A stretch of DNA of 35,542 bases from Erysipelotrichales bacterium (GTDB lineage: Bacteria > Bacillota_I > Bacilli_A > Erysipelotrichales > Erysipelotrichaceae): the NCBI GenBank assembly GCA_910576345.1, contig CAJTIT010000024.1, forward strand, positions 1 to 35,542, given 5' to 3'. Positions 6,467 to 14,696 of the stretch are shown here, piece after piece. Below the pieces are notes generated by a model. It was given only the letters and a program-made list of their open reading frames with translations, made no database searches and was not told the DNA's origin. Each line of letters begins with the position of its first letter. Position 1 is the first letter of the stretch. Made by a program: the position numbers and the translations under genes.

Positions 6467-7156
6467 ATGATAGAAGTTGAACAATTGACAAAAACGTATG
6501 GTAAATTAAAAGCTGTTGATCATATCAGTCTTTGTGCAAAACCATATGAGATTACTGTTTTATTGGGACCAAACGGTGCTGGAAAATCCACGACCATCAA
6601 AAGTATAACCAATTTATTGAAATATGAGGGAACCATCCGTATTTGCGGACATGCGAATGACAGCATAGAAGCCAAAAGAAGTTTTGGTTATATACCGGAA
6701 ACCCCTATGCTTTATGATTTGTTGACAGTGAAAGAACATATCGATTTTATCTCACATGCATACAACTGTAAGGATAACCAACAAATAACAGAAGAATATC
6801 TAAATCTGTTTGAATTAAAAGAAAAACTTAAAACCCCGGCCAAAGAATTGAGTAAAGGAATGAAACAAAAACTCTCCATGCTGCTGGCACTGATCATTGA
6901 GCCAAAAGCATTGCTGGTAGACGAGCCTATGGTAGGACTTGATCCTTACAGTATAGAGGCCACGCTTCATTTGCTTGAAAAATTGAAAAAACAAGGTGTT
7001 GCGATATTGATTTCTACGCATATTATTGATGTCATTAATGAGATTTGGGATGAAGCATATATCATGAACAAAGGTCAGATCATCAAACATGTTTTCAAAT
7101 CGGAATGTGAAACGGAAACGTTGAAAAACTTGTTTTTTGAAGTAACGGGAGAATAA
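6467..7156 (+). CDS. ABC transporter ATP-binding protein
   Basis: The 229-residue ATPase subunit couples ATP hydrolysis to transport by the membrane protein encoded next. Visible motifs are Walker A GPNGAGKST (residues 34-42), the signature LSKGMKQKLS, Walker B ALLVDEP and the H-loop STH. The EcsA/YhaQ-like style (single half-transporter ATPase, about 230 residues) points to an exporter rather than an importer, and no binding protein lies nearby. The frame is open up to 6365, but the start at 6467 is chosen because the promoter lies at 6414-6441 and GAGAGGG precedes this ATG. The permease gene follows after 3 bases, so the two are surely co-transcribed. The substrate is unknown. Confidence 0.92.
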   Translation: MIEVEQLTKTYGKLKAVDHISLCAKPYEITVLLGPNGAGKSTTIKSITNLLKYEGTIRICGHANDSIEAKRSFGYIPETPMLYDLLTVKEHIDFISHAYNCKDNQQITEEYLNLFELKEKLKTPAKELSKGMKQKLSMLLALIIEPKALLVDEPMVGLDPYSIEATLHLLEKLKKQGVAILISTHIIDVINEIWDEAYIMNKGQIIKHVFKSECETETLKNLFFEVTGE

Positions 7157-7159
7157 TAT

Positions 7160-8716
7160 ATGGGTGTATTAACAAGACTTTGGTATTTAAAACAGAAAGC
7201 CATGTTGCGCAATTTGTTTCGCAAACCAGCTTCAGCGATCTTAACCATTTTCATGATTCTGATCTATGGCGTTATCACCATATCGTTACTTATCAATCCT
7301 GCACAAGTTTATGTGATGAAAGATTTGCATATGGCAGTATTATGCAGTATTGGTTTTAGCGCCTTGCTCACCTTTTCACTTCTTTTATCTAAACGAAAAG
7401 CATTGTTTTATGAAACAGATTCTTTCATCTTATTCAGCGGACCATTCACAAGAAAACAAGTGATGCGTTATTTATTTTCACAGACAATTATACAATCTTT
7501 GATGTTTTCATTCATCACCGTGTTTATTTTTATCACCTTGGCTGCCGGATTTACGTTTACCTTTCCATTCTTAATGACATGTTTGTTTGGTTATTTTATG
7601 CTTTATATGTTTTTTTTAAGTTTGACAGATTATGTATATGTATTATCCATTACCAATCAAAAATATAAAATGTTCAGTAAACTGATCGTCGCAAGTTTGG
7701 TTGTCATTACGTTGTGTATATGTATCGTGCATTTGGCGAATCAAGATTTTCAGTTTCAAAATGGCATGTGGACATTGGTGGAAAGTCCGTTATTTTATTA
7801 CGTGCCGGTTTTTGGTTGGATGAAAATGCTGCTGTTTGGCGTTGTGGATGGAAATACCATGCAGGCATTTATCTCCGGAATTCTTATGCTTACAGCGGTT
7901 TTGATCGTCTATTTCCTTATGACGTCTTTTCAAGGTGATTTTTATGAACAAGCATTATTAGATGCACAAGAAATCACAGCTATGATGAAAAACGTAAAAT
8001 CAGGAAAAAATAATGGCACACGCATCAATACTAGAATGCATAAAGCAAACGTAAAATTTCAAACGGGTGCGGGTGCCATCTATTCCAAGAATATTTTGAT
8101 TATGAAAAAGACAAGAGATTTTATCAGTATAACGGATATCATAAGCATTGGAATCTATTTCTCGGTATCCTACTTTATGGATTTAGGATATCCTATGTAT
8201 TGTTATATGTTGATTTTCTGGTTATTTCAAGTTATGAACACATCGGATTTAGTGACAGAACTCAAGAATTATCAAATTTACTTGATACCTGCAAAGCCGT
8301 TTGCAAAATTATGGTATGCGATTTTACCGACATTGTATAAAGTTTTGATACTGGTCAGTGTATCCATGCTTGTTGGCGGAGTGTTGTTCCATGTAGAGGC
8401 GATGGATATATTCCAATATTGGTTAATGCTGATTGGATATGTATCGATTTTTATCAGCGCTACGGTATTGTCCATACGTATATTGAAAAGCAGAACCAAT
8501 GCCGTGATGGAACAGATGATGCGCATGCTGTTGATTATTCTTTGTTCATTACCGGGGATTTTGCTAACGGTGTATATGTTGATCAATCAAGTTTATGATG
8601 AAACACTATTGTTTGTGGCCGGTAACTTGTCGCTTATATTGAATTTGGTATTGAGCGCTTGTATCTTATGCGCATGCAAAAACATGCTCAACGGCAGAGA
8701 ATTGAATGATGATTAA
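7160..8716 (+). CDS. ABC exporter membrane subunit
   Basis: The 518-residue protein has about ten to twelve hydrophobic segments, such as LTIFMILIYGVITISLL near residue 30, several between 115 and 250, and a cluster at the C-terminus. A basic loop around 275-310 (NVKSGKNNGTRINTRMHKANVK) is probably cytoplasmic. The layout fits the large putative ABC-exporter permeases found next to EcsA-like ATPases in Firmicutes. It starts 3 bases after the ATPase stop with GGGAG as ribosome binding site, and its stop overlaps a terminator. The cargo could be a peptide, lipid or drug; nothing in the sequence decides. Confidence 0.85.
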   Translation: MGVLTRLWYLKQKAMLRNLFRKPASAILTIFMILIYGVITISLLINPAQVYVMKDLHMAVLCSIGFSALLTFSLLLSKRKALFYETDSFILFSGPFTRKQVMRYLFSQTIIQSLMFSFITVFIFITLAAGFTFTFPFLMTCLFGYFMLYMFFLSLTDYVYVLSITNQKYKMFSKLIVASLVVITLCICIVHLANQDFQFQNGMWTLVESPLFYYVPVFGWMKMLLFGVVDGNTMQAFISGILMLTAVLIVYFLMTSFQGDFYEQALLDAQEITAMMKNVKSGKNNGTRINTRMHKANVKFQTGAGAIYSKNILIMKKTRDFISITDIISIGIYFSVSYFMDLGYPMYCYMLIFWLFQVMNTSDLVTELKNYQIYLIPAKPFAKLWYAILPTLYKVLILVSVSMLVGGVLFHVEAMDIFQYWLMLIGYVSIFISATVLSIRILKSRTNAVMEQMMRMLLIILCSLPGILLTVYMLINQVYDETLLFVAGNLSLILNLVLSACILCACKNMLNGRELNDD

Positions 8717-8742
8717 AATGTCCTGTATGCAGGGCATTTTTT
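8715..8742. terminator. Terminator between convergent genes, probably bidirectional
   Basis: AAAATGTCCTG (8715-8725) pairs with CAGGGCATTTT (8730-8740), allowing one G-U pair, around a TATG loop. T residues follow on the plus strand, and TTTTAATC follows on the minus strand, where the gene ending at 8752 would also stop. Confidence 0.85.
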
Positions 8743-8751
8743 AAAATAGGA

Positions 8752-8955
8752 TTATGCTGAAAAAAAGCGTGCTCGATATGCTTCGCTAATCTGATTTACC
8801 TTTTCATCGATATTCAAAAAACAATACGCCTGATTTTCATAAGATTCCAGAATCATTTGATTGAGCAGATCTTCTTGATGCGGCGTTAATTCCAAATAGG
8901 AAAGTGATAAATGATCCAATAATAATTTTCTGATAAAAACATCCAAACGTGTCAT
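8752..8955 (-). CDS. Small hypothetical protein, 67 residues
   Basis: I do not recognise this soluble protein, which should be largely helical (TRLDVFIRKLLLDHLSLSYL, then two more amphipathic stretches). The start at 8955 is preferred because a -10-like TATAAT (8990-8995, minus strand) lies just upstream and GTGGTGG precedes the ATG. An earlier in-frame ATG at 9000 with AGGA six bases before it is possible and would add 15 residues (MHIMNYHRRKSGGIH). It stands alone, convergent with the ABC exporter and divergent from pncA. Confidence 0.6.
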   Translation of the reverse strand: MTRLDVFIRKLLLDHLSLSYLELTPHQEDLLNQMILESYENQAYCFLNIDEKVNQISEAYRARFFSA

Positions 8956-9087
8956 ATGTATGCCACCACTCTTTCTACGATGATAATTCATTATATGCAT
9001 GCTTCATCCTTATTGTGCCTTATCTTTGTTTGATTAAACAAGAAGTGTCCGACAAATTGTGACAGTTTCATTCAGCCTATATTTTCA

Positions 9088-9115
9088 TTGAAACTTTGAT
9101 GAAATTGTTTATAAT
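9088..9115 (+). promoter_or_regulatory. Promoter of the nicotinate salvage operon
   Basis: TTGAAA (9088-9093), 16 bases and TATAAT (9110-9115). The short leader (about 30 bases) shows no riboswitch-like structure. Confidence 0.75.
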
Positions 9116-9151
9116 ATTAGATAAGAAATGGAAAATAAAGGAGATGTGCAA

Positions 9152-9763
9152 ATGGCAAGACGAGTAAAAGAATTTGTAGATCGATACCCAATCGTTTCAT
9201 TGCAGGATTTAAAGCGGCCTATGGTATTTGTGGTTGATATGAACAATGGTTTCCTGAAACAGGGTGCCTTACATGATAGGGGAATTATGGAATGTGTGAA
9301 ACCGATTGAAACGCTGCTTCAACAACAAATACCCTCTATTTTCTTTACCGATGCACATCATGTTCAAGCGATGGAATTTGACAGTTATCCGGCACACTGC
9401 GTGGAAGGAACATTAGAGTGTGAAATCATCGATGAATTGTATCCCTATGTGAAGAGTAAAATAGAAAAACACAGCACCAATGCTTTTGTCAGTGAAGGAT
9501 TTGAAAAATTCTTGATCGAGGATGTATATAAGTATGATGATTATATCATCACAGGATGTTGTAGCGACATTTGCATCTTGCAATTTGCAATGACACTCAA
9601 GGCGTATTTTAATGAACTGGAAGATAAAAACAAACGCATATTCGTGCCTATCAACTGTATTGATACCTTTCACAGCGATGATCACGACGCAGGTTACTGG
9701 AATGAATTTGCGATTTCATATATGAAGGCAAATGGTATTCATGTTGTTTCTTGTGTGAAATAG
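9152..9763 (+). CDS. pncA: Nicotinamidase (isochorismatase-fold hydrolase)
   Basis: The enzyme hydrolyses nicotinamide to nicotinate and ammonia in the cytoplasm, feeding the Preiss-Handler NAD pathway. The 203 residues show the cysteine hydrolase triad: Asp29 (FVVDMNN), Lys106 (IEKHSTNAF) and Cys141 (GCCSDICI). Asp67/His69/His70 (TDAHH) fit the metal site. Length is close to the family norm. The start at 9152 has AAAGGAG eight bases upstream; the in-frame ATG at 9128 has none. The neighbour pncB uses the product, which fixes the substrate better than sequence alone would for this broad family. A second Cys (136 or 137) beside the catalytic one is a minor oddity. Confidence 0.9.
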   Translation: MARRVKEFVDRYPIVSLQDLKRPMVFVVDMNNGFLKQGALHDRGIMECVKPIETLLQQQIPSIFFTDAHHVQAMEFDSYPAHCVEGTLECEIIDELYPYVKSKIEKHSTNAFVSEGFEKFLIEDVYKYDDYIITGCCSDICILQFAMTLKAYFNELEDKNKRIFVPINCIDTFHSDDHDAGYWNEFAISYMKANGIHVVSCVK

Positions 9764-9779
9764 AAAGAAGAAAGAAATT

Positions 9780-11261
9780 ATGAAAAATTATGATGAACAG
9801 TTTGATTTTCGTGATGAGCGAAACCTGAGCATGTGCATGGATTTTTATGAATTGACCATGAGTCAGTGTTATTTCAATTCAAAGGACAGAGATAAGATTG
9901 TTTCTTTTGATTTGTTTTATCGCAGGAATCCAGATCACGGAGGTTATACGGTATTTGCCGGATTGGAAGAAATCATCGGCTTTATTCAAAACCTACATTT
10001 CCGTGATGAAGATATTGCGTATTTAAGAAGTCTGGGTACATTCAGCGAATCGTTTTTAGATTATTTGCGCCATTTTATCTTTACCGGCGATATTTATGCC
10101 ATTAAGGAAGGGACGCCGGTATTTCCATATGAACCGCTAATCAGAGTGCGTGCGAAACAGATCGAAGCGCAAATCTTGGAAACGGCACTGTTACTGATTA
10201 TCAATCATCAAACGCTGATTGCCACCAAGGCAAAGCGCATCGTGAAAGCGGCACAAGGTAGGGCAGTTATGGAATTCGGTGCAAGAAGGGCTCACAATTT
10301 TGATGCGGCCAATTATGGCGCAAGAGCTGCTTATATCGGTGGTGTTGCAGGTACGGCCACAACCTATGCCGGACAGAAATTCCATATTCCGGTGATGGGC
10401 ACAATGGCACATTCGTTTATTCAATCGTTTGATAGTGAATATGATGCATTTTTGGCGTATGCGAAAACATATCCAAATGCTTGTACCGTATTATTAGATA
10501 CCTATGATACATTGCGCAGTGGTCTTCCCAATGCGATTCGCATTGCAAAAGAATATCTGGAGCCAAATGGGCATCATCTGGCAGGTGTCCGCATTGATTC
10601 CGGAGACATGGCGTATCTTTCCAAACAAATACGCAAGATATTGGATGAGAATGATATGGAATCTACCAATATCGTGGTTTCCAATTCTTTAGATGAATAT
10701 TTGATTACATCCTTGATTCAACAAGGCGCAAAAATTAACAGTATGGGAGTTGGGGAGAATCTAGTCTGCAGTAAAAGCGCTCCGGTATTTGGCGGCGTTT
10801 ATAAACTGTCCTCTGTTTTTGAAAATGGAAAAATGATTCCCAAAATTAAAATTAGTGAAAATATAGAAAAAGTGACCAATCCGGGATTTAAAAATTTGTA
10901 TCGTTTGTATGACAAATCAAGCAATAAGGCTGTGGCAGATTTAATGACGCTTTATGATGAGTTAATTGATCCAAATCAAGATCTGACGATCTATCATCAA
11001 ATGAATTCATGGAAAAATAAGACGCTGAGCGGTGGAACTTATGAAATGAAGGATTTGTTGGAACCTATTTTTGTGGGCGGGAAGTTGGTGTATGATGTGC
11101 CGACGTTGGAACAAATTCGTGCATACAGTGAAATGGAGTTTTCAAAAATCTGGGATGAAGTATTGCGTTTTGAATACCCACAGGTGTATTATGTGGATTT
11201 AAGCAAACAACTGTTGGATCTGAAATTGTCCATGTTGGAGGATGTAAAACATGAAGCATAA
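9780..11261 (+). CDS. pncB: Nicotinate phosphoribosyltransferase
   Basis: The enzyme joins nicotinate to PRPP with ATP hydrolysis to give nicotinate mononucleotide, the committed step of nicotinate salvage. The 493 residues are the usual length for the Gram-positive form. Landmarks are DFYELTMSQCYF at the start, the GARRAHNFDAANYGARAAYI segment with the active-site His, GTMAHSF, and RIDSGDM for phosphate binding. It lies 16 bases after pncA and overlaps the next gene by 11 bases, so the four genes from 9152 to 12650 form one operon. Confidence 0.95.
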   Translation: MKNYDEQFDFRDERNLSMCMDFYELTMSQCYFNSKDRDKIVSFDLFYRRNPDHGGYTVFAGLEEIIGFIQNLHFRDEDIAYLRSLGTFSESFLDYLRHFIFTGDIYAIKEGTPVFPYEPLIRVRAKQIEAQILETALLLIINHQTLIATKAKRIVKAAQGRAVMEFGARRAHNFDAANYGARAAYIGGVAGTATTYAGQKFHIPVMGTMAHSFIQSFDSEYDAFLAYAKTYPNACTVLLDTYDTLRSGLPNAIRIAKEYLEPNGHHLAGVRIDSGDMAYLSKQIRKILDENDMESTNIVVSNSLDEYLITSLIQQGAKINSMGVGENLVCSKSAPVFGGVYKLSSVFENGKMIPKIKISENIEKVTNPGFKNLYRLYDKSSNKAVADLMTLYDELIDPNQDLTIYHQMNSWKNKTLSGGTYEMKDLLEPIFVGGKLVYDVPTLEQIRAYSEMEFSKIWDEVLRFEYPQVYYVDLSKQLLDLKLSMLEDVKHEA

Positions 11262-11904
11262 TCAAAAGTTGAAGCTACTGTTACGTGCGGAGATCTTCAT
11301 TTATGCGATTTCTGTGGTGTATGGTTTTTATCATTCATGGATGATGGAAGATCATCAAGCGTTGGGCATGTGTGTCGTGGCTTGTTTAACGCCATGGATT
11401 GTACCGTTAATTTTTCACTTGGCACATTTTAAACGTGTGGTTGAAATTGATATCTGCAACATTGCTTTTGTTTATTTTGCCTCATTGATTGGTTCTGTTT
11501 TTCATGGTTATTCTGTATTTGGATTTGATAAAGTCGTTCATTTTTGCAGCGGTCTGCTTTTAACGACATGTTCTATTTTGTTGTTTATGATCATTAAGAA
11601 AACGGCGCATATACAGAATAAGGAAGATTATCATTTATTCTTGATTTTTATCAATGCGATGAATTTGGCGATAGCGGTGTGTTGGGAATTTTATGAATAT
11701 GCGATGCTGATTTTTTTCAATAACGATTGTATCAATCATTATACACAAGGTGTTCATGATTCGATTACGGATATGCTTTGTGCCTTTGTCGGCGGTATAT
11801 TGATAACACTGCTTGTGATGCGATCTTACCGTAAAAAAACACCTGGTTTTATCACGTCTTTATGTGAAAAATTCTATCGTCTGAATATTGAAAAGCATTC
11901 ATAA
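11251..11904 (+). CDS. Polytopic membrane protein (YjdF/DUF2238-like)
   Basis: The 217 residues contain about six membrane segments (near 10-27, 40-56, 66-84, 95-113, 129-150 and 178-196). The motifs KVVHFCSG, CWEFYEYA and HDSITDMLCAFVGG resemble the DUF2238/YjdF family, in which conserved His, Glu and Asp lie near the membrane face. Function of that family is unknown. Its ATG lies inside the end of pncB (11-base overlap), showing tight coupling to nicotinate salvage. A role in uptake of a pyridine precursor would fit the context but is only inference; the family assignment is from pattern and should be treated as likely, not certain. Confidence 0.72.
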   Translation: MKHNQKLKLLLRAEIFIYAISVVYGFYHSWMMEDHQALGMCVVACLTPWIVPLIFHLAHFKRVVEIDICNIAFVYFASLIGSVFHGYSVFGFDKVVHFCSGLLLTTCSILLFMIIKKTAHIQNKEDYHLFLIFINAMNLAIAVCWEFYEYAMLIFFNNDCINHYTQGVHDSITDMLCAFVGGILITLLVMRSYRKKTPGFITSLCEKFYRLNIEKHS

Positions 11905-11915
11905 AAGGTGCGCAC

Positions 11916-12650
11916 ATGAAGAAAAAAGCGACGCTGCTCATCCAACATTTGGAATCCATATATCCCATGGTGTTTCCTTTTGATCAGGTGATTCATGATG
12001 GATATATAGCCATACATCATGATAAAATTCTATCACTTGGTCTTGGGGAAGGAAAGGAATGGATTGAAAAGGATACAAGAATTTTGGAGGGCAGAGGAAA
12101 CATTGCGTTCCCGGGATTTATTGATGTGGATGTTTGTTTTTCTGATCATATGGAAGGACGTGTAAATGATTGGATCAAATTATATGAAACAGGCAATCGA
12201 TTATTGAAAAATGGCACTATGATAGTGGGTACAGAACCTATAGACGAAACAAAACGTAGTTGTTTGCGAGTGGAACCGGTAGTGAAAACAAAACATCGTT
12301 ATCCAATCGTTCACCCGCTTCATCCTGCGGAAATCACGAAAAGCTATCGCCGCTTTTGTATCAGCAGCGCTCATCTCACGGTGGATTGTTTGGATCAGCT
12401 GCAGTGTGCCAAACTTTATGCTTTGTGGCATCCGGAATTAAGCGAAACACAGATTTTGGCAGCGTGTTGCGTATATCCTGCGCGCGCTTTGCGTCTTAGA
12501 CAGGTTGGGCAGCTTCGACCATCTTGGAAAGCGAACGTATTGATGAGCGAAGGTCGTTCATTTTCTGATGTGTTAAATCGCTGGCATGGATCCAATATAC
12601 TTCAAGTAATCAAGAACGGTGTGCGTATTTATCCATATTTATTGATTTAA
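11916..12650 (+). CDS. Truncated amidohydrolase-like protein lacking the metal site
   Basis: The ends match metal-dependent amidohydrolases: an N-terminal beta part (DGYIAIHHDKILSLGLG, then GNIAFPGFIDVDVC) and a C-terminal part (ILAACCVYPARALRLRQVGQLRPSWKANVLM). The family usually has 380-450 residues and an HxH after PGFID; here there are 244 residues and DVDVC replaces the histidine pair. Most of the TIM barrel, about 150 residues, is absent. The frame is nonetheless intact, has an AAAGGTG ribosome binding site and starts 11 bases after the membrane protein gene, so it appears maintained. Hydrolase activity is unlikely; it may be a pseudoenzyme with a regulatory or scaffold role, or an early pseudogene still in frame. 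Confidence 0.75.
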   Translation: MKKKATLLIQHLESIYPMVFPFDQVIHDGYIAIHHDKILSLGLGEGKEWIEKDTRILEGRGNIAFPGFIDVDVCFSDHMEGRVNDWIKLYETGNRLLKNGTMIVGTEPIDETKRSCLRVEPVVKTKHRYPIVHPLHPAEITKSYRRFCISSAHLTVDCLDQLQCAKLYALWHPELSETQILAACCVYPARALRLRQVGQLRPSWKANVLMSEGRSFSDVLNRWHGSNILQVIKNGVRIYPYLLI

Positions 12651-12685
12651 TGCATTTTCGACACAAATCATGACGTCCAAATACA

Positions 12686-12691
12686 TATAAT
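12686..12691 (+). promoter_or_regulatory. -10 element before the DUF4352-like gene
   Basis: TATAAT (12686-12691) lies about 20 bases before the start codon at 12712. A TCGACA at 12658-12663 is too far to be a normal -35, so only the -10 is called. Confidence 0.45.
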
Positions 12692-12711
12692 GTACTATGG
12701 AGGTGGAATTC

Positions 12712-13179
12712 ATGGAAATTATCACACATGAAAATGACTGTGAAAAGCGATTGCTGACAAGCGATTATTGTCCCAATCCTGCGATGAAGAATTGTTTTCA
12801 GACACAGTTTTTCACTTGTACATTACGGAAAATCGAATTGTGCGGACAGACATTGAATCAGTTTCATGTAGATGAAGGTGCTCAGTTCTTATTAATGCAT
12901 TTGACTGTTCATAACATGACCAATGAAATATTAAGCATGTTCAAGGAAGATTTCTATATTAAATTTGATGGTGAGGGACCATTTGAACCTGAAGAGGAGT
13001 TTGGCGTCACGCACCAGTTTCCTGACACATACGCTTTGAAACCAAACGAGGAAATGAAGGGCGTTCTTGTGTTTTTGATTGCACAGGACACCAAAAAGAT
13101 CGTATTTAGTTATACGGAATACTTTGATGATGAAAGTGAAGGGAAAACATATCGGTTAAAGTATGATTTGAAATCATGA
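12712..13179 (+). CDS. DUF4352-like beta-sandwich protein, no signal peptide
   Basis: The 155 residues include a segment typical of DUF4352-style immunoglobulin-like domains: FLLMHLTVHNMTNEILSM, then FYIKFDG, LKPNEEMKGVLVF and DTKKIVFSY. In most relatives this domain follows a lipoprotein signal; here there is none, so the protein should be cytoplasmic, which is odd. The start at 12712 has GGAGGTG five to six bases upstream; the ATG at 12697 lies before that site and is rejected. It has its own -10 element and a strong terminator, so it is a single-gene unit. Function unknown. Confidence 0.7.
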   Translation: MEIITHENDCEKRLLTSDYCPNPAMKNCFQTQFFTCTLRKIELCGQTLNQFHVDEGAQFLLMHLTVHNMTNEILSMFKEDFYIKFDGEGPFEPEEEFGVTHQFPDTYALKPNEEMKGVLVFLIAQDTKKIVFSYTEYFDDESEGKTYRLKYDLKS

Positions 13180-13204
13180 GAATTGTAATATTTATTTGAT
13201 TTGC

Positions 13205-13257
13205 ATGACTTTTTAAACAAACGTTGTAGACGTTTTTCTAAAGAGTCATTTTTATTT
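13205..13257 (+). terminator. Terminator after the DUF4352-like gene
   Basis: ATGACT (13205-13210) pairs with AGTCAT (13244-13249), with TTTA/TAAA and an inner AAACG/CGTTT stem; T-rich sequence follows. Confidence 0.8.
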
Positions 13258-13301
13258 CTAAATGATAAAATCAGGAGCAGTGAAAAAAATCAAAAAAAAG
13301 A

Positions 13302-13330
13302 TTGACGAATGAGAAAAAGTGGTATATCAT
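13302..13330 (+). promoter_or_regulatory. Promoter of the T-box/metNIQ operon
   Basis: TTGACG (13302-13307), exactly 17 bases and TATCAT (13325-13330). Transcription should start near 13337. Confidence 0.8.
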
Positions 13331-13336
13331 TAGGGA

Positions 13337-13613
13337 CATAAAAGATAGCTGAGAAAAGATAAGTAAACAGAGAACGGTTTTGTAGAGAGTCTTCGCAAGG
13401 TGAAAGAAGATAAAGTAAGTATCTGTTGAACATGGTCTTGGAGCTGCCGCATTCGAGGGATTTCACTAAGGTTGCGGCGTGTGCGCACGTTATAGCGCTA
13501 GGGTATCATCCGTAATTTGTACGGCCGTACCTGAAGAGGTGATTTCTGTGAGGAAATCATAAATTAAGGTGGTAACACGAGTCTTCGTCCTTATGGCGAA
13601 GGCTCTTTTTTTG
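13337..13613 (+). ncRNA. T-box leader with terminator, probably methionine-specific
   Basis: The leader has the T-box hallmarks: AGAGAG of stem I (13384-13389), a GAAC followed by a candidate specifier ATG (13432-13434), the T-box sequence AATTAAGGTGGTAACACG (13562-13579) and a terminator, GAGTCTTCG (13579-13587) pairing with CGAAGGCTC (13597-13605) before seven T residues. Intervening stems include GCCGC/GCGGC and the palindrome GTACGGCCGTAC. Uncharged tRNA binding would form the antiterminator and allow metNIQ expression. The Met specifier is inferred from position and from the genes controlled; CAT (His) in the shifted register cannot be excluded by eye. Confidence 0.93.
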
Positions 13614-13628
13614 AAAGGAGAATCTTGC

Positions 13629-14696
13629 ATGATTGAACTTAGACATGTATCGAAAACTTTTCAAACGAAACATGATCATGTACATGCGGTAAAAGATGTC
13701 AGTCTGCATATCGAAAAAGGTGAAATCTTTGGCGTGATTGGTTATAGTGGAGCCGGTAAGTCAACACTGATTCGATGCATTAATTTATTGGAGCGTCCAT
13801 CAGAGGGTGATATATTGGTAGATGGGCACAATATGCTGGAGCTAAGTGATAAAGATTTGCGTAAGATGCGTAAGAAAATCGGAATGATTTTTCAGCATTT
13901 TAATTTGATGCGTTCCAGAACGGTATTTCAAAATGTTGCGTTTCCACTAAAAAACAGTGGTCTAACGAAAGATGAAATACAAAAAAAGGTGTCGGAGTTA
14001 TTGTCTTTGGTGGATTTGGCAGATAAAAAGGATGCGTATCCATCTCAATTATCCGGTGGACAAAAACAGCGAGTCGCAATTGCCAGAGCATTGGCGAATG
14101 ATCCAAGCGTATTATTGTGTGATGAAGCGACAAGCGCTTTGGATCCGCAAACAACGCAATCTATATTGAAACTGTTGAAAGAATTGAATCAGCGTTTGCA
14201 TATTACCATTGTATTGATTACACATGAAATGGCAGTGATTAAAGAAATTTGTGATCGTGTCGCTGTTATGGAACATGGCGTTGTCGTGGAAAGTGGGTCA
14301 ATCTTGGATATATTTGCACATCCCAAGGCAGATGCGACGAAAAAATTTATCCAATCTACATCAGCGATTTCCAAAATCTATGAAATGGTGGAAAACAATC
14401 ATGTGTTTACCCAAGTGTCAAAAGGGCAGTGGTTAATACATCTGAAATATGGCGCCGGCAATACAAAAGAAGCGATGCTGTCTCATATTTGTGCCAATAT
14501 AGGTGTTGAGATAAGCATTATATATGGAAATGTAGAAGTGATTCATGATACGCCGTTTGGCGATATGGTAGTTATATTGGATGCATCAGATGAAAAAAAG
14601 CAAGCGGCACTTGATTATTTAGAGAAGAGTGGTGTAGAAGTGGAGGTGATACGATATGATTGCGTGGTTAAGCAGCTGGATGCCGAATGTCGTTGA
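13629..14696 (+). CDS. metN: Methionine ABC importer ATPase MetN
   Basis: MetN powers methionine uptake through MetI with the lipoprotein MetQ. The 355 residues show Walker A GYSGAGKST (38-46), the signature LSGGQKQR, Walker B LLCDEATSALD and the switch THEM. After residue 265 comes a ferredoxin-like NIL domain (WLIHLKYGAGNTKEAMLSHI, then ISIIYGNVEVI), the allosteric methionine sensor that identifies MetN among ABC ATPases. The start at 13629 has AAAGGAG eight bases upstream and follows the T-box terminator; the frame is open further up into the leader RNA, which is not translated. It overlaps metI by 41 bases. Confidence 0.96.
   Translation: MIELRHVSKTFQTKHDHVHAVKDVSLHIEKGEIFGVIGYSGAGKSTLIRCINLLERPSEGDILVDGHNMLELSDKDLRKMRKKIGMIFQHFNLMRSRTVFQNVAFPLKNSGLTKDEIQKKVSELLSLVDLADKKDAYPSQLSGGQKQRVAIARALANDPSVLLCDEATSALDPQTTQSILKLLKELNQRLHITIVLITHEMAVIKEICDRVAVMEHGVVVESGSILDIFAHPKADATKKFIQSTSAISKIYEMVENNHVFTQVSKGQWLIHLKYGAGNTKEAMLSHICANIGVEISIIYGNVEVIHDTPFGDMVVILDASDEKKQAALDYLEKSGVEVEVIRYDCVVKQLDAECR

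Noticed and set aside
13569-13628. N-terminal extension of MetN
   Set aside because: It would be encoded by the T-box antiterminator/terminator itself.
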